Positions 37,557 to 47,185 are shown, numbered from the stretch's first letter. The stretch: 49,517 nucleotides of DNA from Robertkochia solimangrovi (GCF_007279655.1 NZ_QKWN01000017.1:1-49517); one strand, 5' to 3'. Notes: generated by a model from the letters alone, not told the origin. Numbers and translations are program-made.

Positions 37557-38012
37557 ATGAAATTAACTCCGGAAAAGCTCAATCAGTTCTCTATGATAAA
37601 ATTACCCTCAGCCTGGCTATGTGGAGTAAGGGTAAGCGCTATCGATGATAGCCGATGTGTGACATCTGTGCGGCACAGGTGGATCAATCAAAACCCGTTT
37701 AACAGTATGTTTTGGGCAGTACAGGGAATGGCAGCAGAATTGTCAACCGGCGCCATGTTGATCGGTAAGATCAGGGAATGCGGAAAACCGGTTAGTATGC
37801 TGGTGGCTAACAACAAGGCAAACTTTTCAAAGAAAGCCAAAGGTAGGATTACCTTTGAATGTTTGGATGGCGCGGTCATAGATCAGGCGTTAACTGCTAC
37901 ATTGGCAACGGGAGAGGGGCAAACCTTTTGGATGGAATCAATTGGAAAGGACGAAAAAGGAGACGTAGTTTCCACCTTTCAGTTTGAGTGGACCATAAAA
38001 TTGCGATCCTGA
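37557..38012 (+). CDS. DUF4442 hotdog-fold protein
   Basis: 151 residues from the ATG at 37557 (MKLTPEKLNQFSMIKLP). A longer frame starts with GTG at 37509, but family members begin near the chosen start. It belongs to DUF4442, a hotdog fold related to thioesterases. The segments are NPFNSMFWAVQGMAAELSTG and the final sheet FWMESIGKDEKGDVVSTFQF. The usual catalytic Asp/Glu of thioesterases is not obvious. Substrate unknown. A TTTAACATTT motif lies about 70 bp upstream. Confidence 0.8.
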   Translation: MKLTPEKLNQFSMIKLPSAWLCGVRVSAIDDSRCVTSVRHRWINQNPFNSMFWAVQGMAAELSTGAMLIGKIRECGKPVSMLVANNKANFSKKAKGRITFECLDGAVIDQALTATLATGEGQTFWMESIGKDEKGDVVSTFQFEWTIKLRS

Positions 38013-38132
38013 TCTCTAAAAAAATGTGAGGCTAATTAGAAATGATTTAATGTGTTATTTTAAAAAAAATAAACGCTCTTGTAACTTTTTTCATCGATTG
38101 TAAACCTATAATAGAATCAAAATACGATAAAA

Positions 38133-38930
38133 ATGACCGCACACGAAATTGACTACCATATCTATGGTGAGGAAATGCAATATGTTGAGATCGAACTCGA
38201 TCCTCAGGAAGCTGTAGTTGCAGAAGCAGGAAGCTTTATGATGATGGATCAGGGCCTCCAGATGAATACCATCTTTGGAGACGGATCGAATCAGGATAAT
38301 AGTGTACTCGGAAAATTATTTTCAGCCGGGAAACGATTACTTACCGGTGAAAGTCTATTCATGACTGCTTTTCTGAACACCGATATGACCAAAAGAAAAG
38401 TGAGCTTTGCATCACCGTATCCAGGAAAGATAATTCCTGTCGACCTGACAAAATACGGAGGACGATTCATTTGTCAGAAAGATGCTTTTCTTTGTGCTGC
38501 CAAAGGAGTTTCTGTGGGTATTGAATTCTCCAGAAAACTTGGAAGAGGCTTATTTGGGGGTGAAGGTTTTATCATGCAGAAACTGGAAGGCGATGGAATG
38601 GCTTTCGTTCATGCTGGTGGAACCTTATCGAGAAAGGAATTGCGTGCCGGTGAAGTTTTGAAAGTCGATACCGGTTGTATCGTAGGTTTCACAAGCTCGG
38701 TAGATTATGACATCGAATTTGTGGGAGGTATTCGAAATACCATATTTGGTGGTGAAGGACTTTTCTTTGCAACACTGCGAGGACCCGGAGTGGTTTACAT
38801 TCAATCGTTACCCTTCAGCAGATTGGCAGGCAGAATTCTGGCTTCGATACCACGTGGAGGAAAAGACAGGGGGGAAGGCAGCATTCTTGGAGGCCTTGGC
38901 GATCTTCTTGATGGTGATAACCGGTTTTAG
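38133..38930 (+). CDS. AIM24/TIGR00266 family protein
   Basis: A 265-residue protein of the AIM24 (TIGR00266) family, a single-stranded beta-helix-like fold. Typical pieces are MQYVEIELDPQEAVVAEAG, a MMMDQGL turn, GEGFIMQKLEGDGMAFVHAGG in part and TGCIVGFTSSVDYDIEFVGG. There is no signal peptide. The mitochondrial homologue AIM24 affects cristae organisation; the bacterial role is not known. It follows the DUF4442 gene by 120 bp and its stop is 4 bp from the convergent PBP4 gene. Confidence 0.9.
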   Translation: MTAHEIDYHIYGEEMQYVEIELDPQEAVVAEAGSFMMMDQGLQMNTIFGDGSNQDNSVLGKLFSAGKRLLTGESLFMTAFLNTDMTKRKVSFASPYPGKIIPVDLTKYGGRFICQKDAFLCAAKGVSVGIEFSRKLGRGLFGGEGFIMQKLEGDGMAFVHAGGTLSRKELRAGEVLKVDTGCIVGFTSSVDYDIEFVGGIRNTIFGGEGLFFATLRGPGVVYIQSLPFSRLAGRILASIPRGGKDRGEGSILGGLGDLLDGDNRF

Positions 38931-38934
38931 TGTA

Positions 38935-40200
38935 TCAATAATTACTTCGGAGATATTCGAACATTTGCTCCATGTTATATTTTACAGTAGTGGTAGCTTC
39001 CCGGTAATGGTTATTCATGAAACTGAATATCAATACCCTTCCGCTTTCTGTGATCAGATAACCACTGAGGTTATAATTATTGCTTAAACTTCCTGATTTT
39101 GCGTAGATGTATGGAGTTGTTGATGACTTAAAGTTATTCTTCAGGGTTCCTGATTCTCCACCCGCCGGGAAGAATTTTTGTAGCTGTTCAAACGAATATT
39201 TCTTATATAATTGTAAGAGTACATAGACCATGGATTCCGGTGTGAACAGATTATATCTCGATAAACCGGATCCATCAACCCATCTGGGTTTTTGCTTTAA
39301 CCCGCTCAGAGAATTGTTGAGAACATGATCGATGATCTTACGGGTAGTCATTGTATCCAATACGGTCTCCGCGCTCATAAGCAATAATTGTTCAGCGATG
39401 AAATTGTCACTTTCAAGCATCATTTTCTTTAGTATACTATCCCTGCTCTGGTCGTAAAAGATCTCAGGGGTCTCCATGAATAATTGATCTTTCATAATTA
39501 GTTCTCCTGAGATTGTTTTTCTCAGGATCTTAGCGATTGCAGCGGTGTCTGGTATAAAAGGAATTTGCAAGGTATCGTCACGTTTGTTCTGAACTTTATA
39601 AACGTTTTCTTTAGGAGCCCGGCGGGAATAGGGGAGTGAATCATAAACCGGAAATACATCTGGTATAAAATCGGGATAATGATCTGGTAAAAGCCAAACA
39701 ACATTCCCGTATAATGGCAGTGAACTTCGCATAGCGCTATATCCGTAATCATAATCATCCCATGCCCAACCCGGACCATATGATTGTTCCTTGAAATTAT
39801 CCGTGCTTAGTTTGATATACCTGAATTTATTCAAAAATTCTAAGGTTTCCTGCTTACTGAAATCAGGGTGAAGGAATGCCGGATTTCCGGTTCCTCTTAT
39901 GTATAAGGTGTCCTGGTCATAGTTATATTTCAGGGAAGGCACTTTTTCAGGTAAATATTCCAACGAAGTATAGAAAGTAAAGATCTTGGTGTTACTGGCA
40001 GGAATAAAATATTTATCGGCATTAGATTTAAAAAGGGTGTCTTGGGTTTCCGGATCGAATACCATAATTCCTGTAAATTGATTCTGAAATGAATCCTTTC
40101 TGAGGTCCTGAGTCCATTCCTTATTCAGCTTTCGTGAGGAATGACTTGCACAACCCGTAAGAGTTGCCAAAATAATGAGGAGAATACTGCGTTTGATCAT
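38935..40200 (-). CDS. PBP4-type D-Ala-D-Ala carboxypeptidase (S13) lipoprotein
   Basis: 421 residues from the ATG at 40200 (MIKRSILLIILA). An earlier in-frame ATG at 40239 precedes the signal and is not preferred. The lipobox LTGC gives Cys17. Active-site motifs are S-x-x-K in ASNTKIF (Ser69, Lys72), S-D-N in LESDNFIAEQ and K-S-G in YAKSGSLSNN. The insertion between motifs 1 and 2 is typical of the S13 family. It would remove the terminal D-Ala or cut cross-links in peptidoglycan. Anchoring by lipid is unlike the soluble E. coli DacB. Confidence 0.92.
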   Translation of the reverse strand: MIKRSILLIILATLTGCASHSSRKLNKEWTQDLRKDSFQNQFTGIMVFDPETQDTLFKSNADKYFIPASNTKIFTFYTSLEYLPEKVPSLKYNYDQDTLYIRGTGNPAFLHPDFSKQETLEFLNKFRYIKLSTDNFKEQSYGPGWAWDDYDYGYSAMRSSLPLYGNVVWLLPDHYPDFIPDVFPVYDSLPYSRRAPKENVYKVQNKRDDTLQIPFIPDTAAIAKILRKTISGELIMKDQLFMETPEIFYDQSRDSILKKMMLESDNFIAEQLLLMSAETVLDTMTTRKIIDHVLNNSLSGLKQKPRWVDGSGLSRYNLFTPESMVYVLLQLYKKYSFEQLQKFFPAGGESGTLKNNFKSSTTPYIYAKSGSLSNNYNLSGYLITESGRVLIFSFMNNHYREATTTVKYNMEQMFEYLRSNY

Positions 40201-40374
40201 AGTAAGAATAAACATACATATCCGTTTTGATATCGGCAAATAAATTTTTGATCGCGATTTTAAGAAAAATTTAATTTCATCAGTTATATAAGAAATTCAC
40301 TGATAATTCGTTAATAATTAGACCCTATAAGATTAAATGTACATTTTACGCATGTTATTTTTAACAATATAATA

Positions 40375-40406
40375 TTGATATGTATAAAAAGTTTGAAGTA
40401 TATTTA
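40375..40406 (+). promoter_or_regulatory. Promoter of the 65-residue protein gene
   Basis: TTG at 40375-40377 and, after 21 bp, TATATTTA at 40399-40406 (one mismatch to TAnnTTTG). The ATG at 40429 follows after 22 A-rich bases. Confidence 0.55.
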
Positions 40407-40428
40407 GAACAACCAAATACTAAAAAAA

Positions 40429-40626
40429 ATGCCTAGAGCTATGTTTGAATATACCGTAACGGTATTGCAGAAGGTAAGCTTTGATTCTATTCTCTTTTGC
40501 AGAGAATTGGAGAAAGCAGCAAAGCGATTGTTGCCACATGAATTGGATGAACTACGCATCTGGCTGGTTCATTACATTCAGGGTAAACCGCAATTATCAA
40601 ATTCATTGATCTATTTAAAAGTATAG
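40429..40626 (+). CDS. Conserved small flavobacterial protein
   Basis: A 65-residue protein that resembles small proteins I know as conserved and uncharacterised in flavobacteria. Shared core positions are FEYTVTVLQKVSFD, LFCRELEKA, LLPHELDELRIWL and SLIYLK at the end. It is amphipathic, probably two or three helices, without signal or membrane segment. It has its own promoter and its own terminator, so it is expressed as a single-gene unit, possibly at high level. Function unknown. Confidence 0.8.
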   Translation: MPRAMFEYTVTVLQKVSFDSILFCRELEKAAKRLLPHELDELRIWLVHYIQGKPQLSNSLIYLKV

Positions 40627-40632
40627 CTATAT

Positions 40633-40660
40633 AAATGCCATCTGTTAAGGATGGCATTTT
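40633..40660 (+). terminator. Terminator after the small protein gene
   Basis: Hairpin AAATGCCATC / GATGGCATTT with a 7-base loop, 7 bp after the stop codon. The T-run is short. Confidence 0.75.
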
Positions 40661-40699
40661 ACTTTTACAGATCAGTTGTCAATGGTAAGCTGCCCGGGT

Positions 40700-40725
40700 C
40701 GGATGCGAAATTAATTTTGCATCCG
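40700..40725. promoter_or_regulatory. 26-bp palindrome upstream of purC
   Basis: CGGATGCGAAATT / AATTTTGCATCCG is a loopless dyad with 13-bp arms and one mismatch. It has no T-run, so it does not look like a terminator. It is 104 bp upstream of the purC -7 box. It could be an operator for a dimeric regulator or an RNA structure. No regulator is identified. Confidence 0.55.
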
Positions 40726-40829
40726 TAAGGAATTATTTTTCATATGGCAACCATTTCGCTATGCATTAAAATTATGCCTTTCATTATCTTTTAAAGCTGA
40801 TTTTTCATTTTTCACATGTCAATTAATGG

Positions 40830-40837
40830 TATATTTG
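40830..40837 (+). promoter_or_regulatory. -7 box of purC
   Basis: TATATTTG is a perfect match, 34 bp before the purC ATG. There is no TTG at the -33 distance. Confidence 0.55.
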
Positions 40838-40871
40838 CGATGGATTTACCATATAATATAATTACAAAACA

Positions 40872-41825
40872 ATGAGTAATACGATTACTTCCACTAACTA
40901 TAATTTTCCAGGGCAAACCAACGTATATAAAGGAAAGGTAAGAGAGGTCTATTCACTTGAAAATGAACTTTTGGTGATGATAGCGACCGATCGTCTTTCT
41001 GCTTTTGATGTGATCATGCCTAAAGGGATTCCTTATAAAGGACAAATATTAAATCAGATCGCCACCAAGATGATGAAGGCAACTGAAGACCTGGTGCCTA
41101 ACTGGCTGACAGCGACTCCTGATCCTAATGTCGCGGTTGGTAAAAAGTGTGAGCCGTTTAAAGTGGAGATGGTAATTCGAGGGTATCTTTCAGGTCATGC
41201 AGCAAGAGAATATAAGGCTGGAAAACGTTTGTTATGTGGTGTGCCAATGCCTGAAGGGATGAAAGAGAATGATAAGTTTCCGGAACCTATCATTACCCCG
41301 GCAACGAAAGCGGAAAAAGGGGATCATGATGAGGATATTTCAAGAGAGGATATTCTGAAAAGAGGGATCGTTACTGAAGCTGATTATGTGATCCTGGAGA
41401 AATATACGAGAGCACTCTTTCAAAGAGGTACTGAGATCGCAGCAGATCGCGGACTTATCCTGGTAGATACAAAATATGAATTCGGTAAAACTGCATCAGG
41501 CGAGATCGTATTGATCGATGAGATCCATACGCCGGATTCATCGCGTTATTTTTATGCCGAAGGTTATCAGGAAAGACAGGACAAGGATGAATCTCAAAAA
41601 CAGTTGTCGAAAGAATTCGTAAGACAATGGCTGATCAGTAATGGTTTTCAGGGGCTGGAAGGACAACAAATTCCGGAAATGACAGATGCGTATGTGGAAA
41701 GTGTTTCTGAACGTTATATAGAACTCTATGAAAATATTACCGGAGAGAAATTTATCAAAGCGGATATCGATGATATCGATGAACGTATCGAGCAAAATGT
41801 TCTTAACTTTTTAGGAAATAGTTAA
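40872..41825 (+). CDS. purC: SAICAR synthetase
   Basis: Joins CAIR and aspartate with ATP in purine synthesis. Motifs are [43 protein letters not shown] and the aspartate/metal region [24 protein letters not shown] and [12 protein letters not shown] follow. At 317 residues it is the longer, yeast ADE1-like type, not the E. coli type of about 237. It is a single-gene unit, closed by a terminator at 41846-41874. Confidence 0.96.
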   Translation: MSNTITSTNYNFPGQTNVYKGKVREVYSLENELLVMIATDRLSAFDVIMPKGIPYKGQILNQIATKMMKATEDLVPNWLTATPDPNVAVGKKCEPFKVEMVIRGYLSGHAAREYKAGKRLLCGVPMPEGMKENDKFPEPIITPATKAEKGDHDEDISREDILKRGIVTEADYVILEKYTRALFQRGTEIAADRGLILVDTKYEFGKTASGEIVLIDEIHTPDSSRYFYAEGYQERQDKDESQKQLSKEFVRQWLISNGFQGLEGQQIPEMTDAYVESVSERYIELYENITGEKFIKADIDDIDERIEQNVLNFLGNS

Positions 41826-41845
41826 ATTCTCTTAATTAGATATAT

Positions 41846-41874
41846 AAAAGCCCTGATTTATCAGGGCTTTTTTT
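41846..41874 (+). terminator. Terminator of purC
   Basis: Hairpin AAAAGCCCTGA-TTTA-TCAGGGCTTTT followed by T residues, 20 bp after the stop codon. Confidence 0.92.
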
Positions 41875-42008
41875 ATTAAATTATCAATTTTACGTATACT
41901 TGTTCTGTAGTTTATCTTTCGATAAGCTGAGTAGCCCTTACCACCGTAACCAAACGGATTCCTTAGTTTAAGGGGGCAAAAATTCATAAACCAATTTTGC
42001 TTTAAAGA

Positions 42009-43922
42009 ATGAGTAATTATCACATTAAAAATTTTGAAGAGTACTTTCAGATCTACCGAAAATCAGTTCGGGAGCCTGAGAATTTCTGGGGAGAAGTTGC
42101 AGAAGAACATTTCGTATGGCGAAAAAAATGGAATAGCGTACTGCAATATGATTTTTCCAAACCTGAATTCAAATGGTTCGAAGGAGCCAAATTGAATATT
42201 ACGGAAAATTGTATCGACAGACATTTAATGACCCGGGCAGATAAGACCGCTATACTTTTTGAACCAAATGACCCTGCAGAGCCTGCGCAGCATATTACGT
42301 ATGCTGAGTTGTCAAAACGTGTGAACAAAATGGCAAACGTTTTGAAATCACAGGGGGTCAAAAAAGGCGATCGAGTTTGCGTATATCTCCCTATGATACC
42401 TGAATTAGCAGTTACATTACTTGCGTGTGCCCGAATCGGAGCCATACATTCTGTGGTTTTTGCTGGATTCTCTTCCACGGCACTCGCTACCCGTATCAAG
42501 GATGCGAGTTGTAAAATGGTGGTCACCAGTGACGGCTCATACAGAGGTAGCAAAACGATAGATCTGAAGGGTATTGTGGATGAGGCTGTAGCTCAATGTG
42601 ATTCGATAGAAACCGTTCTTGTAGTTAAACGTACTGGGGAGGCAATACCGATGGAAGAAGGACGGGATCAATGGCTGGAGCCGCTGTTGGATGAGGCCTC
42701 AACCACATGTGAACCTGAGATCATGGATGCTGAGGATCCTCTTTTTATCCTATATACATCTGGATCAACCGGGAGACCTAAAGGGATGTTACATACAACA
42801 GCGGGGTATATGGTATATACCGCTTATACCTTTAAGAACATATTTCAATACAAAGAAGAGGATATATATTGGTGTACAGCCGATATCGGATGGATTACAG
42901 GGCATAGTTATATAGTGTATGGTCCTCTGGCAAATGGAGCGACTACCATTATGTTTGAAGGCGTACCTTCTTATCCGGATTTCGGAAGATTCTGGGAGGT
43001 GGTTGAGAAACACAGAGTAACTCAGTTCTATACAGCTCCTACAGCGATCAGAGCTTTGGCCAAGGAAAATCTGGATTATGTAAATAAATACGATCTTACC
43101 TCGCTCAAAGTGCTGGGTTCGGTAGGAGAACCTATTAATGAGGAAGCATGGCACTGGTATAACGATAATATTGGAAAACAGAAATCTCCGATCGTGGATA
43201 CCTGGTGGCAGACCGAGACCGGAGGTATTATGATCTCGCCCATTCCGTACGTAACCCCAACTATTCCTACCTATGCAACGTTACCGATGCCCGGAATCCA
43301 ACCTGCATTGATGGATGAAAGAGGGGAGGAGATCAAAGGAAATCTCGTAAACGGAAGCTTATGTATCAAGTTTCCATGGCCTTCCATGGCAAGAACGATT
43401 TGGGGTGATCATGATCGTTACCGGGATACGTATTTCTCTGCTTTTAACAATTGTTATTTTACAGGTGATGGCGCCTTAAGAGATGCAGTAGGTTATTACA
43501 GAATTACCGGTAGAGTGGATGATGTGGTTATCGTTTCCGGACATAATTTGGGAACCGCCCCTATAGAAGATGCCATCAACGAACACCCGGCAGTCGCTGA
43601 ATCAGCTATCGTTGGATTCCCTCATGATATCAAAGGAAATGCGCTGTACGGATTTATTATACTGAAAGAATTCGGAGAGACTCGTTTAAGGGAGAATTTA
43701 AGAAAAGAGATCAATCAACAGATTACCGAGCATATAGGTCCGATAGCGAAACTTGACAGAATACAGTTCGTTCCAGGCTTGCCAAAGACAAGAAGCGGTA
43801 AGATCATGCGTAGGATCCTGAGAAAAATTGCCTCGAATGACACTTCCAATCTTGGAGATATCAGCACATTGCTGAATCCTGAAGTTGTGGAACAGATCAT
43901 AGCGGAAGTGATTCTGGAATAA
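42009..43922 (+). CDS. acs: Acetyl-coenzyme A synthetase
   Basis: Activates acetate to acetyl-CoA through acetyl-AMP. It is an ANL-family protein of 637 residues. The P-loop A3 motif is [15 protein letters not shown], and the A5 motif [10 protein letters not shown] contains the Trp that limits the acyl pocket to acetate. The hinge and A8 region is [20 protein letters not shown]. Close to the C-terminus, [11 protein letters not shown] holds the lysine that is acetylated in other bacteria to switch the enzyme off. Promoter elements are weak: the best -7 is CAATTTTG at 41992-41999. Confidence 0.95.
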   Translation: MSNYHIKNFEEYFQIYRKSVREPENFWGEVAEEHFVWRKKWNSVLQYDFSKPEFKWFEGAKLNITENCIDRHLMTRADKTAILFEPNDPAEPAQHITYAELSKRVNKMANVLKSQGVKKGDRVCVYLPMIPELAVTLLACARIGAIHSVVFAGFSSTALATRIKDASCKMVVTSDGSYRGSKTIDLKGIVDEAVAQCDSIETVLVVKRTGEAIPMEEGRDQWLEPLLDEASTTCEPEIMDAEDPLFILYTSGSTGRPKGMLHTTAGYMVYTAYTFKNIFQYKEEDIYWCTADIGWITGHSYIVYGPLANGATTIMFEGVPSYPDFGRFWEVVEKHRVTQFYTAPTAIRALAKENLDYVNKYDLTSLKVLGSVGEPINEEAWHWYNDNIGKQKSPIVDTWWQTETGGIMISPIPYVTPTIPTYATLPMPGIQPALMDERGEEIKGNLVNGSLCIKFPWPSMARTIWGDHDRYRDTYFSAFNNCYFTGDGALRDAVGYYRITGRVDDVVIVSGHNLGTAPIEDAINEHPAVAESAIVGFPHDIKGNALYGFIILKEFGETRLRENLRKEINQQITEHIGPIAKLDRIQFVPGLPKTRSGKIMRRILRKIASNDTSNLGDISTLLNPEVVEQIIAEVILE

Positions 43923-43952
43923 GATACTTAAAAATACTTCAATTGTTCGGAG

Positions 43953-44621
43953 CTATCTGATCTTGAGGAGATCCTTGAGTGTGGTAGCTCCTGATTTTTT
44001 CAATTTGCTCAAAATTTTTAGAAAAGCAATAGCAGTGATCATCGCATCTCCGGCTGCAGTATGACGGTCTTTGGTGCTTATGACAAGTTTTTCGGCTACT
44101 TCATCAAGGCTGTATCCTCTTGTTTTATCTACAAAATTTGAATTGATTAGGGTAGATCGATAGAGCGGCATAGTGTCCAGAACACTGTTCTTCAAATTCG
44201 GTAAATGCATCCTTTTCAATCCGTGATTGATCATACCCAGATCAAATCCTGCATGATGCGCGACGATAACAGCATCTTCGATATATTCCAGGAACTTTGT
44301 CAGGGCATCCGCTTCCGTTTGCATCGTTACCTTTTCATTGCGAATGATTCCATGAATAGCTACGGTTTCAGGATTAAAACGTTCTTGTTTGATGTAAATT
44401 TCAAAGGAATCAGCAACATCGATGACATTATTCTTTAATCCGATCGCTCCGATACATAACATGCGGTCTTTTCGGAAATCGAATCCGGTGGTCTCCGTAT
44501 CAAGCACGACAAAGCGAATATCTTCGAGTTGTTGCACTGGTTTGTCGGAAAACTTGGCGGCATAGCTTTTCCAGAATTCCGGATATTCCGGCTCTTCCTT
44601 TTTTTTGAACCAGCGAATCAT
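43953..44621 (-). CDS. DEDDh 3'-5' exonuclease, PolC/DnaQ-like
   Basis: A 222-residue exonuclease of the DnaQ fold. Exo I is VLDTETTGFD (Asp41, Glu43), Exo II VAHHAGFDLGM, and Exo III DRHTAAGDA with His and Asp. It has no polymerase domain or polymerase-binding tail typical of DnaQ. It starts 4 bp inside the upstream cNMP/CBS/DUF294 gene. This pairing is common in flavobacteria and other bacteria and suggests joint action, perhaps in nucleotide or RNA turnover. The real substrate is unknown. Confidence 0.9.
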   Translation of the reverse strand: MIRWFKKKEEPEYPEFWKSYAAKFSDKPVQQLEDIRFVVLDTETTGFDFRKDRMLCIGAIGLKNNVIDVADSFEIYIKQERFNPETVAIHGIIRNEKVTMQTEADALTKFLEYIEDAVIVAHHAGFDLGMINHGLKRMHLPNLKNSVLDTMPLYRSTLINSNFVDKTRGYSLDEVAEKLVISTKDRHTAAGDAMITAIAFLKILSKLKKSGATTLKDLLKIR

Positions 44622-46537
44622 AGGAATGCGGTAATTTTAAATCTGATCTTTAGTAATTCCTGTACGTCGTGAATGGACTTAAAACAGCGTTTAAGTTTCA
44701 CTTTTTCCTCTTTGGTTAAGGTGTCCAGTTCGATGAATCGACCACTGTCGTTATGTAGAATCCCTTGTTTGGTTCTGAATTTCAACAATGCCTTGCTGGC
44801 ATAGGAACAGGATAGATAAAGTTCCTTGTTCTGTGGTTCCAGTTCGGCTAGTTTCTCAAAACGTTCTGCCGTATTGTTGATATTCTTTACCTGATACTGC
44901 AGTATCAATACCCTTGCAGCATCTGTGATCGGCATTATAGCTCGCTTTTTAAGATCGAAGAAATCTTTATGTTCGCCGTTAGACTCAACCAGAAATTGTC
45001 GAAAGAATCCAAGAGGTGAAGGATTTCGAAGAGCAGTATTTGCCAGGGTATTGACGAATAATTTGTGATTGTTCGTCAATTTAAAGATCGTATCGGAAAG
45101 TTCATTGGTGAGTCTCACATCCCCATAACTAATATCATAATCAAAGAAGATCGAACTTAACAGGATCTCATCATCGCCGGCCTCGGTGATCCAGTTCTTA
45201 AACTGTTCTTTCCATTCTTTAAGAGACAGGCACCATCTTGTATTACTGGCCATCATATCTGCAGGGCAGTATTCAAAACCTATAGCGTTGAGTCGCTTGG
45301 TTACTTTTTTAGCCAGCGTTAAGAAATATTCACGGACTTCTTCCAGCTCTTCAGGTTTTACGTCCTGAAACACGATTGCATTATCCTGATCGGTGGTTAA
45401 CAGCTGTTCCTTTCGTCCCTGACTTCCCAGAGACATCCATGCAAATTTGACCGGAGGCTGCCGGTCCATTTTCAATATACTACGTTCGATGACTCTTTTT
45501 ATGGTAGCATCATTCAGTTCGAACATGATCTTTGAAACATGGGTCATCGGTATATTGTGCTGGATATAGCCATTCAGCAGCATCATAATTCTACTGCGTA
45601 TGTTTTTGAGATCTTTTGTTTTTCGGGAACGCTTAATGGCTTTCATCAGCACTGAAGGATTATTTCCCTGACTCACTATGATATCATGTTCCGAAACTAT
45701 CCCCACAGCTTTACTGTTTGGAGTTCCATCTTTAGTGATGCAGATATGACTGATATTATGTTTCATCATAGTGATCTGAGCCTGAGCAATCGTTATGCCT
45801 TTAGGATAACAGATCACCGGTTTAGACATAACCTTATCAACGGTCACATCGATAGGATATTTACCGACTGCGATCGTTAGGCGCAGGTCTTTATCGGTGA
45901 TGATGCCAACAGGGCATTCATTTTCTATTACTATGACCGATCCAACTTTGTTTTGTGACATCTTTATCGCGACATCTTTGACGGTTTCCTCACGGGTACA
46001 GCTGACAAGATTCTTAACAAAATGAGCGGGTTGTAATTCATATAATTGTGCGGTGGATTCAAATGCTTCCTCACGTCCGGTGTAAAGCATATCATGGTGT
46101 TCCTTGGAAAAAGGGGTTTGTGTATTGGATGCAAAGCTTTCAATAAGGAATTCACCCATACGCTGATTATCCAGTACCATGGGTTTAAAGATGGAGATCG
46201 GAATAGCATAAAGAATACTTTCTTCTGCAGCGATGGAAGTGATCATATAACTTTCCTTTGCAAATAAAGGTCGTAATCCGAATATATCGCCTTCATCACA
46301 TTTATCGAGATTTTCGATTTTCCCGTTATTGTTGCGCTGAATATCTATAGCGCCTTTATGCACCACATAGAATTGATCATGACCTTTCTGACTTTCCTCA
46401 AAGATCACTTTTCCTTTTTCGACATAGATCACCTTGACTTCGGCCGCTATCTCTGATAATTGCGATGTTTTAAGCAGATCAAAAGGAGGGTAACGTTTTA
46501 GAAAATCTGCGATTCTTTCAGCAATGGTATTTCTCAT
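44618..46537 (-). CDS. cNMP-binding, CBS and DUF294 nucleotidyltransferase-like protein
   Basis: A 639-residue multidomain protein. The N-terminal cyclic-nucleotide-binding fold covers about 15-130 (KGHDQFYVVHKGAIDI, CDEGDIFG). A CBS pair covers about 170-295 (MSQNKVGSVIVIE and MKHNISHICITKDG). A DUF294 putative nucleotidyltransferase domain has the G-S-x-x-R-x-E and D-x-D pattern in LGSQGRKEQLLTTDQDNA. A DUF294 C-terminal domain follows. The architecture resembles GlnD-like sensor enzymes. Ligands and target are not known. Translation is coupled to a DEDDh exonuclease. Confidence 0.9.
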   Translation of the reverse strand: MRNTIAERIADFLKRYPPFDLLKTSQLSEIAAEVKVIYVEKGKVIFEESQKGHDQFYVVHKGAIDIQRNNNGKIENLDKCDEGDIFGLRPLFAKESYMITSIAAEESILYAIPISIFKPMVLDNQRMGEFLIESFASNTQTPFSKEHHDMLYTGREEAFESTAQLYELQPAHFVKNLVSCTREETVKDVAIKMSQNKVGSVIVIENECPVGIITDKDLRLTIAVGKYPIDVTVDKVMSKPVICYPKGITIAQAQITMMKHNISHICITKDGTPNSKAVGIVSEHDIIVSQGNNPSVLMKAIKRSRKTKDLKNIRSRIMMLLNGYIQHNIPMTHVSKIMFELNDATIKRVIERSILKMDRQPPVKFAWMSLGSQGRKEQLLTTDQDNAIVFQDVKPEELEEVREYFLTLAKKVTKRLNAIGFEYCPADMMASNTRWCLSLKEWKEQFKNWITEAGDDEILLSSIFFDYDISYGDVRLTNELSDTIFKLTNNHKLFVNTLANTALRNPSPLGFFRQFLVESNGEHKDFFDLKKRAIMPITDAARVLILQYQVKNINNTAERFEKLAELEPQNKELYLSCSYASKALLKFRTKQGILHNDSGRFIELDTLTKEEKVKLKRCFKSIHDVQELLKIRFKITAFL

Positions 46538-46602
46538 TCGTTGAAGGGTATGATGGAATGTAAAGATAGGCGGAATTGAGCTAATGTGGAAAACCCGACA
46601 GA

Positions 46603-46627
46603 CTTCCGGTCAGGTTCAGACCGGAAG
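46603..46627 (-). other. Hairpin just after the NUDIX gene
   Basis: Perfect 9-bp arms CTTCCGGTC / GACCGGAAG with a 7-base loop, next to the NUDIX stop codon. On the minus strand there is no T-run directly after it, so it may be a weak terminator or an RNA-stabilising 3' hairpin. Confidence 0.5.
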
Positions 46628-46628
46628 C

Positions 46629-47180
46629 TTATTGGGATATATTTTTTAAGGCCGGGAAAACAAGATTCTGGTAATTTTCATCGTGAGGGACAAATGAACA
46701 GAGGTTTTCCGGGTCTTTCAGGAAATCTTCATAGGCATTTACAGAGATGAAGCGGATGGCATGAACTTCCTCATGCTGTAACTTCAGATCATCGAAAGGA
46801 ACTTTTAACGGGCAGAGATACACATAATGCATTTCACGGTCGATGATACCATTATTATGGCGAACTTCATGGCGATTGGTTCCAATGAATTCAAGGTCCT
46901 CGATTTCCACCTGCATTCCGATCTCTTCTTCCAGTTCTCTAAGCGCTGATTCAGCTGGATCTTCACCAGCACCGATATGACCAGCAACTGAAACATCCCA
47001 CATTCCGGGGAAGGTGTCTTTTGAGAACGATCTCTGTTGAAGAAGAATTTTACCATCGGCATCATAAACCCAAACATGAATGGTTGGGTGTAGTAATCCC
47101 AACCTGTGGGCTTCAGACTTCATGAGCTGTTTACCGCTGATGGCTCCGTCTTCGTTAAGTATGTCTATGAGTTCATCCAT
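46629..47180 (-). CDS. NUDIX hydrolase
   Basis: A 183-residue NUDIX protein. The Nudix box is GHIGAGEDPAESALRELEEE in the usual G-x5-E-x7-R-E-x2-E-E order. The upstream LLQQRSFSKDTFPGMWDVS block resembles both YfcD-like hydrolases and type 1 isopentenyl diphosphate isomerase. Idi-specific catalytic Cys and Glu are not apparent, so a diphosphate hydrolase is preferred. Substrate unknown. It lies 5 bp after the M42 peptidase gene, in one operon. Confidence 0.85.
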   Translation of the reverse strand: MDELIDILNEDGAISGKQLMKSEAHRLGLLHPTIHVWVYDADGKILLQQRSFSKDTFPGMWDVSVAGHIGAGEDPAESALRELEEEIGMQVEIEDLEFIGTNRHEVRHNNGIIDREMHYVYLCPLKVPFDDLKLQHEEVHAIRFISVNAYEDFLKDPENLCSFVPHDENYQNLVFPALKNISQ

Positions 47181-47185
47181 TGAGA

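Noticed and set aside
40660-40830. Purine riboswitch before purC
   Set aside because: No purine-aptamer core is recognisable; the main structure is a plain palindrome.
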